Shown piece after piece: positions 29,112 through 36,800 of a DNA stretch of 64,000 nucleotides; position 1 is the first letter of the stretch, and every line of letters starts with the position of its first letter. The stretch lies in the NCBI RefSeq assembly GCF_000374925.1, contig NZ_KB895549.1, forward strand, positions 62,001-126,000. Reading direction: 5' to 3'. Position numbers and translations under genes: made by a program. Below the pieces are notes generated by a model. The model made no database searches. It saw nothing but the letters and a program-made list of their open reading frames with translations, and was not told the origin of the DNA. Source of the DNA: Arthrobacter sp. 131MFCol6.1 (GTDB taxonomy: Bacteria; Actinomycetota; Actinomycetes; Actinomycetales; Micrococcaceae).

Positions 29112-31143
29112 GGCCGCAGAGCTCAGGCTATGGACTCCGCTCGGGGGGCCGTTCCATTTCCAAGATCATATTCACGATCTGCTTCCGCAGGGGTCGCGGT
29201 TCGGAGACGATTTTTGGGACTATACCCCAATTGCCTTTCCGAGTGATACGACTCGGCGGCTGCACTTCGGACGGGTGCCTGACGGCTATCAAGAAACTGT
29301 TCGTACGTTTCTTGCACTCCGGGGAAGGCCGACCCATCCTGGCGTCGTCGAAAGAGGGGTCGTCCTGCCAGGACGCCCGGCACCCGTCTCTGCTTTGTCC
29401 GGACTGTTTACACAGCTCCGGACGCTTGCACTATGGGGGAACGCCTCTGGCCTTCACTCGTTTCGTGGCTGGACTCAGGCAGACGCCGATCGCTTCGTCA
29501 CCAATGCGCAAGAAGGCAAACACCGTCCCGAGGGGAGAGCTCTGGTACCCGACACGTTGCGAGGCTACACGGTCCTAATCAAGCGCCTGGAGGAGTTCAG
29601 TTCTGTTTTGCCCGACGGCCTCCAGTTCGTCCCATGGCCAATGCGGACCGGTGCCCGCGTCGCTGGACATGTTCGAGGCATCGAAAACGTTACGCCCCCA
29701 CTTCCTTGGGAATCCTGGGCTCCGCTGATTGCGGGGTCCTGGAAGGTGATCGAATCCTGCAGCGACGTCATTCTGCGGGCACATTTGGCACTGCACGACG
29801 CGCCACTCCACAACGCGCTAAGCCGCGGGTATACCGGGAGGCCTGCCGTCGCAGCATTGGATGACTACTTCGACAAGGGTGGCTATGTTCCCCTTCACAC
29901 AGGGTTTGGGAAGAGCGGAGGCGCACCCCGGGGGACCCCTAATATCTCCATGTTGGCGAGGATTACCGGCGTAAGCACCAACTCTTTCAAGCCCTCCCAT
30001 CACGCCTACAACCCGGGGGCGGCAGGACTCGTAGAGCAGATGGTGCGCTCGGGTGCCGTCCGATTCGGCGGATTGATCGTACCGCACGACGGCTCAGCAG
30101 GAGGGTGGATTGACGAAGTCGGCATCGGAGAGGCCGAATACCTTCCCAGCGTTCTCCGCGGCGCCTGCTACACAATAATCTCAGGACTATCAGGGATGCG
30201 TGATAGCGAGATTCAGGCGCTGGAGTCCGACTGTATTGCCCAACAGGATGGACTCTCAGTCCTGCGGTCGGTTCAGATCAAGGGAAATTCAACGGTGGGC
30301 GGAGTGAAGCGGGGCTGGTGGGTTCCGCCAGCTGTCGAACAGACCATTCGGGTGCTCGAACGGCTTGCAACGCATCCCCGTTTATTTTCGCGGGGAGGAA
30401 GGGACGGCAGTCGTGGAGAAAAGGGAGCTTATGACCCCACAAAGGACCTCCGACGGCTGATTGAGTTTGTAAACGCAGAGCCAAACCAGCGCCCCGGCAA
30501 AGGTATGGGGCTTGGTTTGCAACCCATCGCTTTGGACCCAAAAAGTTCCGTGCACGCGACATCACTTCGAAGATCGTTCTCGGTCTTCGCCGCAACCAAA
30601 CCCGGCCTGGAGCTTGGTCTTGGCATTCAGCTGGGACACATGGCCCTTAGACAGACAACGGGCTACATCAGCGACAGTAAAGAATCGGCCGTTTCGATTC
30701 TGTCCCAGGACCGTGCCGCTGTTGTGAGAGATGAAGTGCATCGGTTAGTCGTGTCGGCGGGCGGAGTCGCTGGGGAGGGTGGCGCCCAAATCAGCGCCAT
30801 TCGCGCGAATGTCGTGAAAGACCCGACGCGAGCCGCCGCCCTTGCAGCGTCAGCTGCCGAGAACTATCACCTCGGAATCGTAAATGACTGCTGGTACCGG
30901 AAACACGCTGCTGCTTGCGGGGATGACGGGCCACAGCTGGCGAGCCACTTTTGTGCAAACATCAGATGCTCTAACGCTGTAGTGCACGATGCGCACGTCC
31001 CTGCCCTTAGAAACCAAATTGACCGAATCGATCGCAGTCTCGAAGTAACGGGCATTCATCCCGAATTCGAAGCTTCCCACCGCCAGGAACGAGCGGAACT
31101 CGTGACCGTCCTAGAAATAATCAACGAAGAGAGCAATCACTGA
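29104..31143 (+). CDS. Tyrosine recombinase 3 of trio (large)
   Basis: A 679-residue recombinase. The Met of MSRAAELRLW, with AAGGGGAC upstream, is used; it overlaps the previous stop by 8 nt. Motifs: SGMRDSEI (Arg I, about 365), TSLRRSFSVF (block II, the usual His replaced by Thr, about 487) and QLGHMALRQTTGYIS with the Tyr (about 509). A C-terminal Cys/His region CANIRCSNAVVHDAHVPAL (about 617) resembles that of recombinase 2 and may bind zinc. Large TnpB-type recombinases of Tn554-like elements have comparable length. Confidence 0.88.
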   Translation: MSRAAELRLWTPLGGPFHFQDHIHDLLPQGSRFGDDFWDYTPIAFPSDTTRRLHFGRVPDGYQETVRTFLALRGRPTHPGVVERGVVLPGRPAPVSALSGLFTQLRTLALWGNASGLHSFRGWTQADADRFVTNAQEGKHRPEGRALVPDTLRGYTVLIKRLEEFSSVLPDGLQFVPWPMRTGARVAGHVRGIENVTPPLPWESWAPLIAGSWKVIESCSDVILRAHLALHDAPLHNALSRGYTGRPAVAALDDYFDKGGYVPLHTGFGKSGGAPRGTPNISMLARITGVSTNSFKPSHHAYNPGAAGLVEQMVRSGAVRFGGLIVPHDGSAGGWIDEVGIGEAEYLPSVLRGACYTIISGLSGMRDSEIQALESDCIAQQDGLSVLRSVQIKGNSTVGGVKRGWWVPPAVEQTIRVLERLATHPRLFSRGGRDGSRGEKGAYDPTKDLRRLIEFVNAEPNQRPGKGMGLGLQPIALDPKSSVHATSLRRSFSVFAATKPGLELGLGIQLGHMALRQTTGYISDSKESAVSILSQDRAAVVRDEVHRLVVSAGGVAGEGGAQISAIRANVVKDPTRAAALAASAAENYHLGIVNDCWYRKHAAACGDDGPQLASHFCANIRCSNAVVHDAHVPALRNQIDRIDRSLEVTGIHPEFEASHRQERAELVTVLEIINEESNH

Positions 31144-31577
31144 TGTCCAGGCCCTTCACACCCGTAAGCGAGGCTGCGCTTCAGCAGATCAGCGACGCAA
31201 TCGATTCGATGTTGTATGACCCAACTTTGTCCCGGACCAAGCGGCAGATTGAGAAGATCGCTGGGCTGTCGCATGCAACCGTTGCCCGGGCCTTCGTCCA
31301 AGACAGTTCCGGAAGGGGCCCGCAGGGGATCAGGCTAACCGAGCGGTTCAACGAGCTGGCTTCCGCAACAAGTGGAAGGTCTTTGGAAAGAGTCGAACAG
31401 CTTGGCCTGGAAGCCAAACTGAATGAAAAGAATGAGGAGATCAAGCGACTCAAGGCAATGCACGCACGCCACGCCCAGGCGCTGTACGCCTACTATCTCC
31501 GGTCTATCCAGGACAAAACGGATGGAATAAGGCTTGTTCCTATCGGAGTCAACCGGCCTAGGGGACTTCGGCCATAG
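31143..31577 (+). CDS. Small HTH/coiled-coil helper of the recombinase trio
   Basis: A 144-residue basic protein whose ATG overlaps the preceding stop by one base. Residues 30-55 (SRTKRQIEKIAGLSHATVARAF) look like a helix-turn-helix; residues 80-110 (RVEQLGLEAKLNEKNEEIK) form a short coiled coil. TnpC of Tn554 and DUF6262-type proteins occupy the same place in comparable elements and aid recombinase function or orientation. Family membership is inference from size, features and position. Confidence 0.7.
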   Translation: MSRPFTPVSEAALQQISDAIDSMLYDPTLSRTKRQIEKIAGLSHATVARAFVQDSSGRGPQGIRLTERFNELASATSGRSLERVEQLGLEAKLNEKNEEIKRLKAMHARHAQALYAYYLRSIQDKTDGIRLVPIGVNRPRGLRP

Positions 31578-31833
31578 CCGTTTCGGCCTTCGACCATTGA
31601 CGGGTGCCTCCGCCTTAGGCGGCGCTCGGGTCGTTCGAATGTCGGGGCGAGGGAGCGGGCAGGCAGAGCATTTCAAAGCACTAGCAAGCAGCATGCGTAG
31701 GGGCATATTCAAAGACACACGCCTGGCCCTTTTCTGAACGGAGGCCAATCCGACTGTCACTCCTAGCATGCGGGAAACCTTTGGTGGCGGACTCTGGAAC
31801 GGGTCGGCGCCGATGGCGCGAGCCTATGACGGG

Positions 31834-32652
31834 CTAAATGCCTCTCACGTAGAGAGGCTCGATGCGGAGTGGAGCTTTACCGGGCCAAACAAGCACCGCG
31901 TTTCCGACTCGTGAATGCTCCTTGTCGAGCACGTCCACTCGCGATACGCGTCCATCGGGGTGGGTCAGTTCCTGAATCCTTCGCTGATGCCAATGACCGC
32001 AGAAGACGTTGGGAGGGGCAAGAGCATCGACGACATCGCGGAGTAGTGCGCGGGTCCGGTCTGCCCTGCAGACGACGTCAGGCGGAAGCTGGAGCTCGCT
32101 CTTCAAGGAGACGCCCGCCGGGGCGTCGTGCGTGATAAGGATGTCAACGGGGCCGCTGGCGATCAACCTTTGAGCTTCCTCAGGTGTGGGCTCTTCGTTT
32201 CTCCACCAGTCCTTTCCCTCGGACCTATGATCTTGGTCCACACTGAAGGCCCCGCCTAGGGCACCCACAACGAGGCTGCTGATCTGGGTCCGGCCGCCCC
32301 TGGGCAAGATCCTGATGTTGGAACGGAAGGTCGCCAACCCGTCCTCCTCCACGGAAAGCCGATCGAGCGTATCCCAGTTGTCGTGGTTTCCGCCCGACAG
32401 GATCAGCGTCATCTCGAACTCTTGCAGATACTTGTTCAGCCGGGACTCGTATCGGCCACGTAGAGCCCCTGGCCAGTCCAACGCGAAATCTCCCACGTGG
32501 AGCAGCGTGCTGACTCCTTCGCGCGCTGCTGATCGGATGGTGGCGATGGCCCACCCCAAGTTGCCGTGCCAGTCGCCGGCGACGACGAACGGTCCGCGGT
32601 CGTAGGGGGAGTTCTCGACGGCGCATCTATCGATCGCTCCATCCGGATTCAG
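31834..32652 (-). CDS. Calcineurin-like metallophosphoesterase (probable CTG start)
   Basis: Metal-dependent phosphoesterase: GDWHGN (Asp/His ligands) near residue 26, HVGDFALDW, SGGNHDNW (GNHD block) and ITHDAP, then GHWHQRR (GHxH) near the C-terminus, so all metal-ligand blocks are present. Ordinary starts inside the frame (TTG at 32559) would delete the first metal motif. The only good start upstream is a CTG that overlaps the preceding stop as CTGA with GAGGAGG 5 nt before it, giving 272 residues. Third gene of a minus-strand operon after two small unknown genes. Substrate unknown; nucleotides, cyclic nucleotides, phosphoproteins or nucleic acids are all possible for the family. Confidence 0.85.
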   Translation of the reverse strand: MNPDGAIDRCAVENSPYDRGPFVVAGDWHGNLGWAIATIRSAAREGVSTLLHVGDFALDWPGALRGRYESRLNKYLQEFEMTLILSGGNHDNWDTLDRLSVEEDGLATFRSNIRILPRGGRTQISSLVVGALGGAFSVDQDHRSEGKDWWRNEEPTPEEAQRLIASGPVDILITHDAPAGVSLKSELQLPPDVVCRADRTRALLRDVVDALAPPNVFCGHWHQRRIQELTHPDGRVSRVDVLDKEHSRVGNAVLVWPGKAPLRIEPLYVRGI

Positions 32653-32993
32653 CTTGACCTCCTCGAGGCTCTCCTGTCGTAGAGGCGAGAGATTGAAACT
32701 ACCTCAGTTGTGCCACGGAGCGTCGGAATCCCGTCGAGACGGACGTCCAGCCACATAAGGCCCCGTCGCCCCACATGCATGTCCACAATTTTTAGGAGCC
32801 TGATGGTCTCGCCGTCGCGGCGAAGCTCTGCCGTCGGTAAATGGGCATATCGCGGCACAGGCTGCCGATCGTCGTGGAGCCTCACGATCTCGCGGGGCGA
32901 TACCAAGTGCATGGCGTACAGGGTCCCCGAGGCGGTCCGCACCGCAAAGCTTCCAGACGTCGCGTCCGTTATTGATTGTGGGCTTGAATCCAT
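32649..32993 (-). CDS. Small protein of unknown function, middle gene of MPE operon
   Basis: 114 residues, not recognised. The middle section alternates hydrophobic and charged residues in a beta-rich manner (FAVRTASGTLYAMHLVSP, then EIVRLHDDRQPVPRYAHL), and the tail is basic. The ATG has no visible ribosome site and lies 20 nt after the stop of the gene before it. The upstream sequence stays open in this frame across that stop, and a -1 slip on CCCC just before it would fuse the two reading frames. Its own stop overlaps the metallophosphoesterase start. Confidence 0.6.
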   Translation of the reverse strand: MDSSPQSITDATSGSFAVRTASGTLYAMHLVSPREIVRLHDDRQPVPRYAHLPTAELRRDGETIRLLKIVDMHVGRRGLMWLDVRLDGIPTLRGTTEVVSISRLYDRRASRRSS

Positions 32994-33013
32994 TGCGGTT
33001 GCGCCGCTGGTCG

Positions 33014-33193
33014 TTAGGGGCGCTCCGGTGGGACCGGAAGCTGGATCTCGAGGAATTGCGGTATCCCACCGCCTTCGAGTTGCATGCGGAGATCGAACGT
33101 GACTTCGAAGTCCTCGGGTACGTAACTAAGGAAGTGCTTCAAAACAGGCACGGATACGTCCTCGTTCAGATCGAGAATGACTGAGACTCCCAT
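33014..33193 (-). CDS. Small acidic protein of unknown function, first gene of MPE operon
   Basis: 59 residues from the ATG preceded by GAAAGG; an upstream ATG at 33232 would add 13 residues. It contains ILDLNEDVSVPVLKHFLSYV and EVTFDLRMQLEGG, suggesting a small alpha/beta domain. No family recognised. It is divergent from the XRE gene with an elaborate inverted repeat between, so its operon is probably controlled by that regulator. Confidence 0.55.
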   Translation of the reverse strand: MGVSVILDLNEDVSVPVLKHFLSYVPEDFEVTFDLRMQLEGGGIPQFLEIQLPVPPERP

Positions 33194-33236
33194 TGGAAGG
33201 CCTTTCGCTTGCGGCGGTGATTTGTCTCTCATGTAT

Positions 33237-33272
33237 CACTAGTGGAGCAGACAATTATGCTCCATTCTAGTG
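33237..33272. promoter_or_regulatory. Double inverted-repeat operator in the divergent promoter
   Basis: Nested arms: CACTAG...CTAGTG outside and TGGAGCA...TGCTCCA inside, around an 8-nt AT-rich centre. It contains a -10 match TATGCT (33256-33261) whose predicted start falls at the GTG of the XRE gene. Probable binding site of the XRE protein, repressing both directions. Confidence 0.6.
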
Positions 33273-33662
33273 GCATGGGGTGTGCCCATCAGACCTTCCC
33301 AGACTCCCGTAGAGCAGCTGCAGCGGTGGGAGAAGCGCCGTCAGCAGGTCGGCTCGCGCATCCGCGAACTCCGACTCTTACGTGAGCTCACGCAGGAGTC
33401 CTTAGCCCTGGAGGCGCAGCTCAGCCGCAACATGGTTATTGGCATCGAGTGGGGCCGTAAGAGTGTTGCTTACGAACGGTTATGGGATATTGCTGACGTT
33501 CTCGGCGTGGACATTCTGGATTTGTTCTCGCCTCCAACGGCTGCTGTGATCAAAGGCGGACTCAAGGGGCAGTTTGCGGGTTCTTCCCGAAAGCCCAGGC
33601 AACGGCGGCTGCCACATCGGAATGCCGTACGAAGCCGTTTGTCGGCTCCTTCCGAACCCTGA
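33270..33662 (+). CDS. XRE-family helix-turn-helix regulator
   Basis: 130 residues with a Cro/CI-type HTH: RIRELRLLRELTQESLALEAQLSRNMVIGIEWGRKS, then YERLWDIADVLGVDILDLF (residues about 30-90). A basic, low-complexity tail follows. The GTG start lies 8 nt after a -10-like TATGCT without ribosome site, hence probably leaderless; a second GTG four codons on is possible. It lies between the metallophosphoesterase operon and the large NTPase gene and would be the natural controller of both. Confidence 0.85.
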   Translation: MAWGVPIRPSQTPVEQLQRWEKRRQQVGSRIRELRLLRELTQESLALEAQLSRNMVIGIEWGRKSVAYERLWDIADVLGVDILDLFSPPTAAVIKGGLKGQFAGSSRKPRQRRLPHRNAVRSRLSAPSEP

Positions 33663-33778
33663 GGCAACGGCTCTCTTGGTCCCCACGCGCACTAATGAAC
33701 GTGACGCTCAGTGACGCTGAATGCCTATGTTCGGGCGTTCGCATGGAACGGTCCCCGGAGCCAATAGACTGGCCGATT

Positions 33779-33793
33779 GGAGCGGGACGCTCC
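33779..33793. promoter_or_regulatory. Inverted repeat before the large NTPase gene
   Basis: GGAGCG and CGCTCC flank 3 nt, giving TGGAGC/GCTCC half-sites like those of the XRE operator but with closer spacing. It lies just after a possible -10 (TAGACT) and about 35 nt before the start codon. Confidence 0.4.
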
Positions 33794-33827
33794 TGGATTC
33801 CAACCACTGAATCGCGAGGGGAGCGCC

Positions 33828-36800
33828 ATGGGGCCCGCACAACGTCCAGTCCGGCGACGGCACAAGGGTCCACGGTCGCTGCAATCAGATCCTCCGATCA
33901 CGAACGCGCTGGATTGCGAAGCGAATGATCGTGTCATCACCGATAAGGATGCCCCCGTGGGTCCGGATGAGGCTTGGTCGCAACTCCGGCAAGGCGCTAG
34001 AAATGTGGCGGGGGTTTCATGGCAGATCGAGGTTACAACTTATTTGCTCGTGATGGGCCGCATCGGTCTATTGAAGTTCAGGCACTTCACTCCAGAGGGA
34101 ATTGAGGACGTTGATTGCAGGGATGCGGACGGCTTGGTCACCTATGTGCAGATGAAAGAACTTGCTGCTGGGAACGGCCGGATGGCTGCGTCACGACTTG
34201 CCGACGCTGTCTTTCACGCACACCAATACGCCGCTGGCCGTCCGGTAGCCGTGGTGACGGACGGAGAACTCGGGTCAGGGCTGACTTTCGCTGGGTGGGG
34301 TGTCGACATGCAGACGCATGCCAGCCCCGGAGTTAAGGAAGTCGCGAAGCACCTTGTGTCGGCCGGCATCTCTGAAGAGGTTGCGGCGGGGCTGCTGGGT
34401 AAGACGTTCCTCGTCCGGCTTCCGTGGGATTTGCGTCCGCTGACGGAAAAACTCTTGGTAGATAGCCTTGGCGTCCCTCCAGCTGTATCCGGCTTCGCGG
34501 TCAGTCGAATGTACGATCTGGTTGCTGCGGCGTCCGCCGATCAACGAGCCACGACGGCTCAATCGGCGAAGACGATAACCGCGGGAGACGTAGATTCGGT
34601 CCTCGTGGAAGTTCAATCGACGGTTGGCCTCGACTGCTTGGATGAAGCTGTGTCAGCCGGTGTCTGCGTACCTGCCAGCTACGTCACGACCTCGAAGCTG
34701 ACAAAAGACCAGTTCTTTCTGGGGGCAGAAGGTGCCCCTGGCCTGATTGGAGCGGGGCTCGACGTTGTCCGGTCCATGGAAATGCAGGCCATCCTGGATG
34801 GCTTCACCTCACACCGGTACGCCTTCTTGCTCGGGCCGTCCGGTGCTGGAAAGTCCGTCCTGTTGTGGCGCGCTGCGCGAGATGTGCTCCTTGGCGCGAG
34901 CGTTCTGCGCGTTTTGCGGGTGTCGACACCGGATGAAGTCGAACTATTGGTTCGGCATGTGACCCTTCAGCGACCATCACAAACGGCACCTATCGTGGTC
35001 GCCGTTGACAACTTGGGCAGGCCCCACGTCTCAGCATGGCCCGACGCCGTACACCGCCTCCGTGAGATTCCTTGGGTCTACCTTCTGGGAGCGGCGCGGA
35101 GTGAAGACTTCTCGCCCAGGCTTGTGTCAGGGGGCGCAACCATGATTGAGCTGACGCTCGATGCCGCCACGGCCGATGACGTTGCGAGGGCAGTCCGGGA
35201 CTCTGGAATCGAGCTAAGCATGGATCCGGACGAAGCTCGGGACCGAGCTCAGGGTCTCTTGATGGAGTATTTGGCTCTGCTGACCGCCGGCAAGCGTTTC
35301 CGCGACGTGATTGCGGAACAGGTTGAAGGTCTCCGAGACCCAAACCGTAGGGTAGAACGTACCTTGGCGCGTTGGGTAACCGCGGCCCACGCATTGGGGC
35401 TTGGTCTCGAAGCGGAAGCGCTCCCGCGACTTCTTGAAGAACATGACGACATCGTGGGAGATGCTCTGGGCCGTCTGCGCGGCGAACATGTGATTCTCCA
35501 GTCCCATACAGAATGGCGAGGACTCCACGAATTGCGCTCGGCAACCATAAGCGAGCTTCTGCACGAATCGCCACCGCCGACTTTGACGCAGACTCTCTCA
35601 CAAGTAGCTGAAGCTGTGTCATTGCCTCTAGCCGGGTGGTTTCTCCGCAGAGTCGCGCAGGAAGCTCCGCAGGCTGTTAGTTCTGTGGCCCGCCGCATAG
35701 GCGGACGTTTAGCAAGCGTCGAAGATGCACTAGTCGTCGCATCTATCTTGGAAGGGGCCGAACGCGCTGATTCAGTGATCTACGGAGCTCAAAGCCTCCC
35801 AGTCCTGCGAGAGCAAGCGAACGCAAAGCTATCCGTGCATGACATAGCCCTGTTCACCTATGGCATTGGCAACCATGGGCTCTTCGCCGATCCGATTGGT
35901 ATATCTGAGTTCGACAAAACCATGCAGCGAATGTCCCAGATAGCTGTTTCGATTGGTCCCAGGCCCGCCAAGGTCGCCGAAGCTGTTGGCAAAACGATCA
36001 CCGGGCATGAACTGTTGCGGTTGGCTTCGGGCGAGAAACCGGAGCTAGTGGCCAGGCTGCTGGAAGCATGTCTGGACGTGGTTCACATTACCGAGGCCGA
36101 AGCACTGGCAATATACGCTGGCCTTTCAACCCCGAACAACCCCGACGAAGCTGACATCCACGCACGGATTATCGACAGCCTGGCTGTGTTAGCTGGACTT
36201 AACCGTGCGCAGGTATCTTCGTGCTTTGGTGATGTGGATTCGCGAGCCAACATGCTTACTTGCACGGAGCCCTGGGCGCTGAACGTATCGGTGGGCCAGT
36301 CAGGTGATGGAACCATGGTGACTGCAACAGTCTTGTGTCCAGATTCCGCACCCGATCGGTCCGCGTCCTTGGCTTGGGATTCGGGGCGGAGGGATCCCGA
36401 TGACCTTGTCCATGGTCAAGCAATGCGTATTGCGCAGAGACTTGCCGACGGCTGCCCGGAAGCGGACGTTGTCGAGATCCGGACTCTGTCGCCGTCGGGT
36501 CTTCCTTACGTTATCGCCGACCATGAACCGGGCTACAAACGTCTGAAACGGGAGGTCTTCAAGCGGCGTGAGTCCGTACGCCGGGCTGTCAGCTATCAGG
36601 CCGCTGTTCGGCGCCTCGACGCGTCTTCTTCCTGGACGGACCTCGTGCGCGAGCAAGTGCGTATTTCCAACGAACTGACCAGGCTACTAGAGGAAAGTCA
36701 CAATCGGCTCGCTGTGACGGACAATGCTGCCCGCCGGCTGGAATGGACGTCGTCAGTGGCGGAGGTTGGACGCACCATCAAGGCCCTCAAAGCCCGCCCC

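Noticed and set aside
26089..31577. Gamma-mobile-trio (GmtY/Z/X) island
   Set aside because: Those elements are described from gammaproteobacteria with a different protein set; here all three large proteins look like tyrosine recombinases, closer in plan to Tn554-like or recombinase-trio elements.
32436..32642. Separate small gene starting at an ATG before the metallophosphoesterase
   Set aside because: The ATG at 32642 has a good upstream purine tract but its frame gives low-complexity sequence, whereas the neighbouring frame contains the GDWHGN metal motif; the purine tract better serves the CTG start.
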